This document shows, piece after piece, positions 1-5,465 of a stretch of DNA of 5,465 nucleotides. The stretch comes from an uncultured Candidatus Saccharibacteria bacterium. GTDB lineage: Bacteria > Patescibacteriota > Saccharimonadia > Saccharimonadales > Saccharimonadaceae. Position 1 is the first letter of the stretch, and each line of letters starts with the position of its first letter. The translations under genes and the position numbers were made by a program. The notes beneath the pieces are model-generated. The model was not told the origin of the DNA, ran no database searches, and worked only from the letters and a program-made list of their open reading frames with translations. The stretch is taken from NCBI GenBank assembly GCA_945916045.1, contig CAMEGH010000042.1:1-5465 (forward strand), read 5' to 3'.

Positions 1-1034
1 CCTTTTTGCTCCGTCCAAAGCGTTTTGTCGGTGCGTTCGGTGTTTTTATTGATGACGTTCTGCGCCGCAGCCAAAATTTCGTCGGTATTGCGGTAATTTT
101 GCTCGAGCTTGACCACTTTTGCGCCCGGAAAGTCACGCTCAAAGTTTAAAATATTTTTAAAATCAGCGCCGCGCCAACTATAAATTGACTGCCAATCGTC
201 CCCCACGACGCAAATATTTTGCTGCTCATTTGTCAGCAATTTTACAATGGCGTACTGCGCCGCGTTGGTGTCCTGGTACTCGTCGATGAGAATATATTTG
301 AACTGGCGTTGCCATTTTGCACGAACCTCTGACTGGTCGCGCAGTAGTCGCACGACCTCTAGTAACAAATCGTCAAAATCGAGCGCCTGAGCTTTTTTGC
401 GCATGCGTTCGTATTCAGCATAAATTTCGCCCACGGCTTGTTGGTACGGAAAGCGTGAATTTGCGATGAACGTTTCCGGGTCGTTCATTTTATTTTTTTC
501 GGCAGAAATAATGGCGCTGGCGGCGTTTGGCTTGACGTCTTTATCGCTAATATCGAGCGTTTTCATAGCTTGCTTGATCAGCCCACGGCGATCGTCTTCG
601 TCGTAAATCACAAAGTTTGACGGCACGCCAATTTTATCGCCATCATGACGCAAAAGCCGCACGCAAATCCCGTGGAATGTCCCCATCCACGGCATGAAGT
701 CGCGAGGAGGGACTTGCCCCTCCGCTTGCCTTTCGGATGTTAATTCCGAAACGCACCCCTCCCCCTGAAGGCGACGCGAAGCATCGCTGCCTGCAGCAGG
801 GGTTTCGTTCAATAATTTCCACAAGCGCACGCGCATTTCCTTCGCCGCCTTGTTCGTAAACGTCACGGCCAAAATTTGGCTCGGCCACACCTTGTTGTTA
901 GCAATAATGTGCGCGATTCGATGCGTCAACGTTTTGGTTTTGCCGCTACCGGCCCCCGCCAAAATCAGCAGAGGGCCGTCGGTCGTTAACACAGCATCTT
1001 TTTGCGCGTCGTTAAGAGAAGTAAGTACATCCAT
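1..1034 (-). CDS. uvrD: UvrD/PcrA-family superfamily 1 DNA helicase, N-terminal part (3' end beyond left edge)
   Basis: ATP-dependent 3'-5' DNA helicase of the UvrD/PcrA/Rep family, cytoplasmic, used in repair and in clearing replication blocks. The frame is open from the ATG at 1034 to the left edge: 344 codons plus two bases, about half of a usual ~700-residue protein. Visible motifs in order: Q-motif LNDAQKDAV (residues 7-15), Walker A AGAGSGKT (26-33, Lys32), motif Ia AVTFTNKAAKEM (56-67), motif Ib GTFHGICVRLLR (118-129), motif II ILIDEYQDTN (248-257, Asp251/Glu252), motif III VVGDDWQSIYSWRGA (276-290) and motif IV LEQNYRNTDEIL (310-321). These cover domains 1A and 1B and the end of the N-terminal core. 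Residues ~78-112, between Ia and Ib, are an unusual Gly/Arg/Ser-rich insertion (annotated separately). The start is chosen because the family N-terminus (LNxxQ near residue 10) fits and no earlier start is needed. There is no Shine-Dalgarno; a -10 box lies 7 bases upstream. UvrD versus PcrA cannot be separated from this half. Confidence 0.95.
   Translation of the reverse strand, partial: MDVLTSLNDAQKDAVLTTDGPLLILAGAGSGKTKTLTHRIAHIIANNKVWPSQILAVTFTNKAAKEMRVRLWKLLNETPAAGSDASRRLQGEGCVSELTSERQAEGQVPPRDFMPWMGTFHGICVRLLRHDGDKIGVPSNFVIYDEDDRRGLIKQAMKTLDISDKDVKPNAASAIISAEKNKMNDPETFIANSRFPYQQAVGEIYAEYERMRKKAQALDFDDLLLEVVRLLRDQSEVRAKWQRQFKYILIDEYQDTNAAQYAIVKLLTNEQQNICVVGDDWQSIYSWRGADFKNILNFERDFPGAKVVKLEQNYRNTDEILAAAQNVINKNTERTDKTLWTEQK
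699..803 (-). repeat. GC-rich palindromic element inserted in frame in the helicase gene
   Basis: About 105 bases (helicase codons ~78-112) lie between conserved motifs Ia and Ib, where relatives usually have a short variable linker. The stretch is built from inverted repeats. A perfect 7-bp stem TTTCGGA/TCCGAAA spans 731-737 and 745-751 with a 7-base loop. GGAGGG/CCCTCC spans 706-711 and 718-723, extendable to 8 bp with a two-base bulge. CCCCTG/CAGGGG spans 762-767 and 797-802 and encloses GCGA/TCGC at 771-774 and 784-787. A further imperfect pairing joins 747-760 (CGAAAC, gca, CCCCT) to 798-807 (AGGGGTTTCG). The encoded peptide is low in hydrophobic residues and resembles no helicase motif. 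The frame is kept with no stop. Comparable in-gene palindromic elements are known in Rickettsia (RPE); membership of a multicopy family here is inference. Edges are approximate. Confidence 0.55.
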
Positions 1035-1041
1035 TCTATTT

Positions 1042-1070
1042 ATTGTACCGTAAAGCTACTGCTTTGTAGA
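1042..1070 (-). promoter_or_regulatory. Predicted sigma70-type promoter of the helicase gene (leaderless start)
   Basis: On the minus strand TCTACA (1065-1070, 4 of 6 matches to TTGACA) is followed after exactly 17 bases by TACAAT (1042-1047, 5 of 6 matches to TATAAT). The -10 box ends 7 bases before the ATG at 1034, so initiation at the usual distance falls on or next to the start codon. The absence of any Shine-Dalgarno in the short leader agrees with this. Prediction from sequence only. Confidence 0.5.
1052..1065. promoter_or_regulatory. Small perfect inverted repeat inside the helicase promoter
   Basis: AAAGC-TACT-GCTTT is a perfect 5-bp inverted repeat with a 4-base spacer, lying between the predicted -35 and -10 boxes. 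It could be an operator. It is too weak, and lacks a T-run, to be a convincing terminator for the upstream operon. It matches neither the E. coli nor the Bacillus LexA box. It may be chance. Confidence 0.2.
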
Positions 1071-1083
1071 GAAAATCGGCGCA

Positions 1084-2433
1084 CTAAAGCGACGTTACAA
1101 GCACATCACTCCACAGCATAACCGCCACGGCCGCGCCACCAAGCAGCAACGCAATCACCAAAATTGTGATGATAATTCCCCACGAAGATTTCTTTTTCAC
1201 CTCTTTTTCAAGCGGTTGCTGGTAAATTTCTGGGTCAAAAATCGGGCTAGTGTCGTCTTCCGACGCGACGACCAGCTTTTCTTTGTACTGGCGCGCGATT
1301 GAAGACGGGCCACGCTCAACAGGCGCTTCTGTTTCGGATGCTTCTTCTTCGGCTGGTTCTGGCGCTTGCGCAGACTCTTCGTCTGGTTCAGTTTCCTGGG
1401 CTTCAACCTCGGCTTCTTCGGTGTCATTTTGAGCAGGCGCAATTTCTGGCGCGCTGTCTTCACTCTCATCAAGCAATTCTAGTGGCGATTCAGCCGCTAG
1501 CTTTGGCGCTTCTGGCGTTTCTGGCGTTTCGGCTTTTTCTAATTCCGACGCAATTTGCGCGGCAATATCAGCATCGATCTCGGTTTTTGGCGCAGGCGTT
1601 TCGTCAATTTCTACAGACGGCGATTGCTCCGCATCGTCACTGTTTTTTGCGGCGTCTGGCGCTTCATCAACTTCAGAAACCGGCATCGATTCGATCGATT
1701 TCACTTGGCGTAATAATTCTTCGTCATCAAGTTCGCTGTTTGGTTCTGCAGCGGGCGGCGCAGCAGCTTCTTCGTCTTCTCGTGCTGGTTCTGGCGCAAA
1801 TGTATGCGATACCGCGTGGCCGCCCAGCGGGCGTTTTTGCACCTGCGCGTCAGACAAAAATGGCGACGTTTGTGCAGGTTCGAACGCAAAATCTTCCTCT
1901 TCGGTCAGTGCCTCCAGCTCGATCGGCTCGGGCGTTTGCGATGGATTTTTGGCAAATGCCGGTTCGCTCACAGGTGCAGGCTCTTCGTCAAACGGCTCAA
2001 CAGTAAGTTGTTCGGAAAACGGCGCAATCGAAACCGATTTGCGGCGCGCTACACCCGTTGCGGCGGTTGTCATATCTGATGACGGATGCACGACATCCAT
2101 AAAACGTCCCGTACGGCGCCGAGCCAACGGGCGCGCAGCTACTGTAGAACGAGCGGGTTCACTTTCGTTTGTCGCCAAAGTATTGCCTACTTCGCGCTCT
2201 GGCGCTACTGATGCAGCCGATGATTCGTTTGCAATTTCTGCCGATTGGCGCTGCGCCGGGCGCGAGCTCGTCATGGTGCGCGGGTGCACCGCGTGCGACG
2301 ACATACGCTGGCGATTTGGGCGCACAATTTCTGTCGCTGGGCGCGCTTCGCCGCCTTCACTCGGCGTATCATCGCTTCCCTGCATCGCAGAATTTACCGC
2401 TTTATCCAGCTCATCAAAATCAAATTCACTCAT
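1084..2433 (-). CDS. Hypothetical acidic, probably disordered protein with one C-terminal membrane helix
   Basis: 449 residues; function not recognised. Layout: a short conserved-looking N-terminus (FDFDELDKAV, residues 4-13, probably an amphipathic helix). Then an Arg-rich low-complexity part (31-132, 16 Arg and one Lys) containing TGRFMDVVHPSSDM (108-121). Then a long Glu/Asp/Ala/Pro-rich part (about 213-375) with ETP/EAP tripeptides at 302-310. Then SPIFDPEIYQQPL (396-408), a KKK cluster (413-415) and one hydrophobic helix at about 418-440, ending in nine residues. There is no signal peptide. The positive cluster before the helix predicts the long N-terminal part in the cytoplasm and the short tail outside, a tail-anchored arrangement. 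The start has AGGGTGG four bases upstream of ATG and lies 18 bases after the tpiA stop, so co-transcription with glycolytic genes is likely. Similar two-ended proteins seem to occur in Saccharibacteria (recollection, unchecked). A membrane scaffold or cell-envelope linker is possible but unproven. Confidence 0.8.
   Translation of the reverse strand: MSEFDFDELDKAVNSAMQGSDDTPSEGGEARPATEIVRPNRQRMSSHAVHPRTMTSSRPAQRQSAEIANESSAASVAPEREVGNTLATNESEPARSTVAARPLARRRTGRFMDVVHPSSDMTTAATGVARRKSVSIAPFSEQLTVEPFDEEPAPVSEPAFAKNPSQTPEPIELEALTEEEDFAFEPAQTSPFLSDAQVQKRPLGGHAVSHTFAPEPAREDEEAAAPPAAEPNSELDDEELLRQVKSIESMPVSEVDEAPDAAKNSDDAEQSPSVEIDETPAPKTEIDADIAAQIASELEKAETPETPEAPKLAAESPLELLDESEDSAPEIAPAQNDTEEAEVEAQETEPDEESAQAPEPAEEEASETEAPVERGPSSIARQYKEKLVVASEDDTSPIFDPEIYQQPLEKEVKKKSSWGIIITILVIALLLGGAAVAVMLWSDVLVTSL
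1504..1530 (-). repeat. Three 9-bp tandem repeats encoding ETP-ETP-EAP
   Basis: On the + strand TGGCGYTTC occurs three times in a row (1504-1512, 1513-1521, 1522-1530), differing only at the Y. They encode residues 302-310 of the hypothetical protein. It is a small sign of repeat expansion in a low-complexity acidic region. Confidence 0.7.
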
Positions 2434-2437
2434 TATG

Positions 2438-2444
2438 CCACCCT
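2438..2444 (-). promoter_or_regulatory. Ribosome binding site AGGGTGG of the hypothetical membrane protein
   Basis: AGGGTGG lies four bases before the ATG at 2433. It is not the classic AGGAGG, but GGGTG can pair with the CACCU part of the usual 16S rRNA 3' end (one G-U pair). The same heptamer at the same distance precedes pgk, which supports its being the real initiation signal and fixes this start. Confidence 0.6.
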
Positions 2445-2451
2445 GTTCGTA

Positions 2452-3219
2452 CTACTTTTCGTTATGTGCTTTTTCTGCGATATCAATAAATTCGTGGAGC
2501 TTGAGGCTCGCGCCGCCCACCAAAAGCCCATCAACACCGGGCGTCGCCAAATAATCTGCCGCGCTGCTCGACGTGACGCTGCCGCCATAAAGCACCTGCA
2601 CATCTTCGCTGGCGGTTTTGCCGTACATGTGCGCAATGTTGGACCGAACCGCGCGAATTGCCGCCGCGACATCTTTTGGCGTGGCATTATTGCCTGTCCC
2701 GATTGCCCAAACCGGTTCGTACGCAACCACCACTTTGGCGATTTCATCACTGGTAACATTGGCAAGGCCCGCCACCAATTGGTCGTGAATGACCGCGTTT
2801 GTTTCGCCCGCAGTACGTTCGTGAATTGTTTCGCCCACACACAACACTGGGCGAATATCGTTGCGCAATGCCGCCTGCACTTTGTGGCGCATTTCGCTGT
2901 TGCGTTCGCCAAACACGTGCCGGCGTTCTGAATGCCCAATCAAGCCATATTCAACAATGCCGCGTAGTTGCGTCGCCGAAACTTCGCCCGTATACGCGCC
3001 AAAATCGCGCCAATAAAAATTTTGCGCGGCCAATTTTAATTTGCGGCGGTTAATTTGCAAACTCATACTCTGGAGCGTCAGCGTAGTTGGCGCCACCACG
3101 ACTTCAACATCGCGACGCGCTTGCAACGCTTCTTGCAATTTATGCAAATACAAACTCGCGTCGTGCGTGTTTAGGTTCATTTTCCAGTTGCCAATAATGA
3201 GCTTCTTTTTCTGAGACAT
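2452..3219 (-). CDS. tpiA: Triose-phosphate isomerase
   Basis: Interconverts dihydroxyacetone phosphate and glyceraldehyde 3-phosphate in the cytoplasm, the branch-joining step of glycolysis. At 255 residues it is full length for the family (about 250) and reads as one TIM barrel. Key residues are present: Asn11 and Lys13 in GNWKMN (10-15), the electrophile His96 in GHSERR (95-100), the catalytic base Glu168 in AYEPVWAIGTG (166-176, including flexible loop 6), YGGSV (211-215) and the phosphate-binding GLLVGGASL (231-239). AAQNFYW..GAYTGE (64-79) is the usual dimer-interface region. The gene follows pgk by 36 bases and precedes the hypothetical membrane protein by 18. The start is set by the family N-terminus (KKLIIGNWKMN). 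No Shine-Dalgarno is evident before it, unlike pgk and the gene downstream, so it may depend on coupling or on a weak promoter in the gap. Confidence 0.98.
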   Translation of the reverse strand: MSQKKKLIIGNWKMNLNTHDASLYLHKLQEALQARRDVEVVVAPTTLTLQSMSLQINRRKLKLAAQNFYWRDFGAYTGEVSATQLRGIVEYGLIGHSERRHVFGERNSEMRHKVQAALRNDIRPVLCVGETIHERTAGETNAVIHDQLVAGLANVTSDEIAKVVVAYEPVWAIGTGNNATPKDVAAAIRAVRSNIAHMYGKTASEDVQVLYGGSVTSSSAADYLATPGVDGLLVGGASLKLHEFIDIAEKAHNEK

Positions 3220-3247
3220 ACGATACCGCTTATGGTTATTTGTTCTT

Positions 3248-3276
3248 AGTGTACCTTATTTTTTGACTGCAAGCAA
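3248..3276 (-). promoter_or_regulatory. Possible weak internal promoter before tpiA
   Basis: On the minus strand TTGCTT (3271-3276, 3 of 6 matches) and TACACT (3248-3253, 4 of 6) are 17 bases apart, just at the end of pgk. The -10 context GGTACACT resembles GGTACAAT before the helicase gene. The -35 match is poor, so this is only a candidate. Confidence 0.22.
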
Positions 3277-4482
3277 CGCTTCAACGCCCGGCAGTTTTTT
3301 GCCGGCCATCAAATCCAAGCTTGCGCCGCCACCGGTAGAAACGTGCGAAAAGCTTTTGCCTTCCTGCGCGTCCCATTTTTGCACAAAATCTGCCGTATCG
3401 CCGCCGCCAATGATCGAAAAAATATCGTCATTTGACGCCAGCGCCAACGCCATGCGCGCCGAACCGTGCGCAAACGGCTGCTTTTCAGAAAAGCCAAGCG
3501 TGCCGTTCCAAATAACGGTTTTTGCGCCTGCCGCCGCTTCGCAAAAACGCTCAATCGTGTCGCTGCCGATATCGAGCGCCATCGTATTATCAGGAATTTT
3601 ATCGACAGAAACAACCGCGCGCTCTGCTTCGTCGGGCGAAGTTGCCACGGCCACATCAGTTGGTAGCAAAATAAATTCATCCACTTTTTCCGCGCCGACT
3701 TTTTTGGCAGCGGCGGCGTAAATTGCTTCGATCGTATCATGCTGATCGGTTTCGACTTTGCTTTTGCCAACCGAATACCCCTTGTAGCGCAAAAACGTAT
3801 TAGCCATAGCGCCGCCAATCAAGATGCGGTCGGCTTTTTGCACAAATGCCTCGATCACCTTGATTTTGTCACTGACTTTGGCGCCACCTAACACTGCCAC
3901 GAGCGGGCGTTTTGGCGCTTTCATCGCATCAGAAATTGTCGTAACTTCGCGCGTGAGCAGCGCGCCGGCAATACCAGGAATGCACTGCGCGATCGCGTCG
4001 GTGCTGGCGTGCGCGCGGTGCACCACGCCAAAACCGTCTTGCACAAAATAGCGCGCTTTTACCGCCGCAGCAATCTTTTTGGCAAATGCCAAATCATTCT
4101 GCTCTTCTTCGGGGTAAAATCGCACATTTTCAAGCAAGAGCACTTGGCCGATATGCAGCTTTTTGACCGCCTGGGCAACTTTATCGCCAGCGCAATCATC
4201 AGCAAATTGCACTGTTTGGCCCAGCAATTCCGAAAGACGCTCAGCTACAGACGCTAAGCTATATTTAGCATTTCGCTCGCCATCGGGGCGGCCAAGATGG
4301 CTCATAATCACCACCCTGCACCCCTGTTCAAGCAAATATTTAAGCGTGGGAAGACTGGCACGAATACGCAAATCATCGCTGATTTTGCCGTCGCTCGTAA
4401 GCGGCACGTTATAATCGGCGCGCACCAGCACGGTTTTGTGCTCCAGCGGCACATCGTATATCGTTTGCTTCGAAAACGTCAT
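3256..4482 (-). CDS. pgk: Phosphoglycerate kinase
   Basis: Transfers the acyl phosphate of 1,3-bisphosphoglycerate to ADP, giving 3-phosphoglycerate and ATP; cytoplasmic, the first ATP-yielding step of lower glycolysis. At 408 residues it is full length (bacterial enzymes about 390-420). N-domain substrate residues: VRADYNVPL (20-28, Arg21/Asp23/Asn25), DDLRIR (36-41, Arg39), SHLGRP (61-66, His62/Arg65), LLENVRFYPEEE (116-127, Arg121) and DGFGVVHRAHAST (149-161, Arg156). C-domain nucleotide site: LGGAKVSDK (198-206, Lys202), GGAMANTFL (223-231), VIWNGTLGFSE (323-333), GGGDTADFV (359-367), and STGGGASLDLMAGKKLPGVEAL near the end. The usual WNGPxG has Thr for Pro, and DAFG is DGFG; neither changes a catalytic residue. 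It starts 18 bases after the pyk stop with AGGGTGG four bases upstream. It is not fused to TpiA, as happens in some bacteria. Confidence 0.98.
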   Translation of the reverse strand: MTFSKQTIYDVPLEHKTVLVRADYNVPLTSDGKISDDLRIRASLPTLKYLLEQGCRVVIMSHLGRPDGERNAKYSLASVAERLSELLGQTVQFADDCAGDKVAQAVKKLHIGQVLLLENVRFYPEEEQNDLAFAKKIAAAVKARYFVQDGFGVVHRAHASTDAIAQCIPGIAGALLTREVTTISDAMKAPKRPLVAVLGGAKVSDKIKVIEAFVQKADRILIGGAMANTFLRYKGYSVGKSKVETDQHDTIEAIYAAAAKKVGAEKVDEFILLPTDVAVATSPDEAERAVVSVDKIPDNTMALDIGSDTIERFCEAAAGAKTVIWNGTLGFSEKQPFAHGSARMALALASNDDIFSIIGGGDTADFVQKWDAQEGKSFSHVSTGGGASLDLMAGKKLPGVEALLAVKK

Positions 4483-4486
4483 CTTC

Positions 4487-4493
4487 CCACCCT
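4487..4493 (-). promoter_or_regulatory. Ribosome binding site AGGGTGG of pgk
   Basis: AGGGTGG ends four bases before the pgk ATG at 4482, inside the 18-base gap after the pyk TAG. It is the same heptamer at the same distance as before the hypothetical membrane protein (2438-2444), and GGGTG can pair with CACCU of a standard 16S rRNA tail. Confidence 0.65.
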
Positions 4494-4500
4494 ATTCTTG

Positions 4501-5465
4501 CTATTCGTTGCTGATTGTGCGCACGCGAATCGTGTCGGTTTCGCCAGCCACGCCAGGTTGGCGGCCGCTAATTACCACTACGGTGATTGACGCGTCGCTT
4601 TCGCCAAAGAAATTGCGCTCTTCGGCGTGAATTTCTTTCGCCAAATAAATTCCCGCGCGTTCACCATCTGGGCGCACAAAGCTTTTTGTGGCATAGCTAA
4701 GCGCCAATTGCTGCGCCGCACGCGGCACGCTCGTAACACTAATAATTGGCATATTTGGGCGGAACGCCGCCACACTTGCCGCAGTTGCGCCAGTTTTGGT
4801 TTCCGCCACAATTGCATCAACTTGCAATTCTTCGGCCATATTTACCGCAGCGTTTGCGATGGCATTTCGCCAGCTACCCGGCTTGATTTCTTCTGCAACC
4901 GGTTCAACCACGCTGTGCTCTTGCGTGTACATAATGGTGCGCTTCATGGCTTCGACTGTTTGAATTGGGTACGAACCATTGGCAGTTTCGTCGCTGAGCA
5001 TAACAGTATCCGCGCCCATAATAACAGCAGTTGCGACGTCGCTGACCTCTGCACGCGTAGGTTCTGGGTGGTCAACCATGCTGCTCATCATTTGCGTTGC
5101 CACAATGCTGAGTTTGCCGTAACGGCGACACAACGACACAATTCGGCGCTGCACAATTGGCACAATTTCTGCGCCCGCTTCAACCGCAAGGTCGCCGCGC
5201 GCCACCATAACGCCGTCGGCCGCTTTTACGATCGCCTTCAACGTTTCTGGCTCAATCGCCGCCTTGGTTTCAATTTTGGCAATAATTTGCGCGGTCGAAC
5301 CGTGCGATACCAAAAGCTGGCGCAGGTGGATAATATCTTCGGCACTTTGCACAAAACTGAGCGCCACAAAATCGATATCTTGGCCAGCGCCAAATTCAAT
5401 ATCGGCCAAATCTTTGTCGGTCAAAATATCGCCGCCAAAATCGGTATCTGGCAAATTAATACCTT
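4501..5465 (-). CDS. pyk: Pyruvate kinase, C-terminal two thirds (5' end beyond right edge)
   Basis: Converts phosphoenolpyruvate and ADP to pyruvate and ATP, the last step of glycolysis; cytoplasmic. About 321 residues are visible, opening with the conserved (K)GINLP; by comparison with the catalytic lysine of E. coli PykF some 150-160 N-terminal residues are missing. Counting from the Leu at 5454: IAKIET (58-63, catalytic Lys60 and metal ligand Glu62), DGVMVARGDLAVE (80-92, metal ligand Asp88), VATQMMSSM (118-126, Thr120), PTRAEVSDVATAV (132-144) and SDETANGSYP (154-163). The C-terminal domain has TKTGATA (219-225), matching the loop that binds fructose 1,6-bisphosphate in allosteric relatives, and ends GVAGETDTIRV, the usual final strand. 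There is no added PEP-utiliser domain. The active site reads intact. It is the first visible gene of the pyk-pgk-tpiA group; its start and promoter lie outside. Confidence 0.96.
   Translation of the reverse strand, partial: GINLPDTDFGGDILTDKDLADIEFGAGQDIDFVALSFVQSAEDIIHLRQLLVSHGSTAQIIAKIETKAAIEPETLKAIVKAADGVMVARGDLAVEAGAEIVPIVQRRIVSLCRRYGKLSIVATQMMSSMVDHPEPTRAEVSDVATAVIMGADTVMLSDETANGSYPIQTVEAMKRTIMYTQEHSVVEPVAEEIKPGSWRNAIANAAVNMAEELQVDAIVAETKTGATAASVAAFRPNMPIISVTSVPRAAQQLALSYATKSFVRPDGERAGIYLAKEIHAEERNFFGESDASITVVVISGRQPGVAGETDTIRVRTISNE

Noticed and set aside
643..888. 81-codon minus-strand reading frame inside the helicase gene
   Set aside because: It overlaps motif Ia and the palindromic insertion in a different frame from the helicase. 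The helicase frame is continuous on both sides with all motifs, so this is not a frameshift remnant or a nested gene.
1028..1030. Second ATG next to the helicase start
   Set aside because: It lies in another frame that reaches a stop after 14 codons; the ATG at 1034 leads directly into the helicase Q-motif.
1035..1083. Rho-independent terminator between the hypothetical gene and the helicase gene
   Set aside because: The only hairpin (1052-1065) has a 5-bp AT-rich stem and no following T-run on the minus strand, so termination here is not supported.
1299..2006. 235-codon plus-strand frame opposite the hypothetical protein, with other shorter plus-strand frames nearby
   Set aside because: These arise because the low-complexity, stop-poor coding sequence of the minus-strand gene also keeps its antisense frames open. 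The products are Leu/Gln/Arg-rich with no motif, no ribosome binding site and no domain.
2245..2931. 228-codon plus-strand frame crossing the tpiA-hypothetical junction
   Set aside because: It is antisense to a certain tpiA gene and spans a real gene boundary. The product is His/Arg/Cys-rich with no recognisable feature, so it is a shadow.
2433..2939. 168-codon minus-strand frame within tpiA
   Set aside because: It is out of frame with tpiA, which is full length and intact; the Cys/Arg-rich translation is typical of a shadow frame.
4501..5454. Pyruvate kinase starting at the TTG at 5454
   Set aside because: Upstream codons read (K)GIN, the conserved sequence that precedes LP in pyruvate kinases, and the frame is open to the edge. 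The gene is cut by the window rather than starting here.

Overview
This window reads as a compact, co-directional bacterial segment with every supported gene on the minus strand. From right to left (the direction of transcription) it holds the 3' part of pyruvate kinase (pyk, entering at the right edge), phosphoglycerate kinase (pgk), triose-phosphate isomerase (tpiA), an unrecognised acidic protein with one C-terminal membrane helix, and the 5' part of a UvrD/PcrA-type DNA helicase that runs off the left edge. Intergenic gaps are 18, 36, 18 and 49 bases, so no gene-free stretch exceeds 300 bases. No tRNA, rRNA, CRISPR array, insertion sequence or phage gene is visible.

The likely source is a Patescibacteria/CPR bacterium, most plausibly Candidatus Saccharibacteria (TM7). 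This is inference from the protein flavour (VRADYNVPL and NGTLG in Pgk, GDDWQSIYSWRGA in the helicase), the roughly balanced base composition, and the hypothetical protein, whose ends (FDFDELDKAV near the N-terminus, a KKK-flanked helix at the C-terminus) resemble proteins I associate with that group. All four visible stop codons are TAG or TAA. No recoded UGA is needed, which argues against Gracilibacteria/Absconditabacteria. No marker gene settles the taxonomy.

Right-hand region (1084-5465): pyk-pgk-tpiA form a lower-glycolysis operon. Pgk makes ATP from 1,3-bisphosphoglycerate, TpiA interconverts the triose phosphates, and Pyk makes ATP and pyruvate from phosphoenolpyruvate. The hypothetical membrane protein follows tpiA after 18 bases and is probably co-transcribed. 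The pyk-pgk and tpiA-hypothetical junctions share almost the same layout: a TAG stop, then exactly 18 bases containing GAAYAGGGTGG, then ATG.

Left-hand region (1-1070): the helicase gene appears to have its own promoter in the 49-base gap, with the -10 box so close to the ATG that the mRNA would be leaderless or nearly so. The helicase is intact through motif IV, but between motifs Ia and Ib it carries about 35 extra codons made of GC-rich inverted repeats. This looks like a palindromic repeat element inserted in frame and is the most unusual thing in the window. The rest is ordinary core metabolism and DNA repair; I found no convincing new defence or mobile system.
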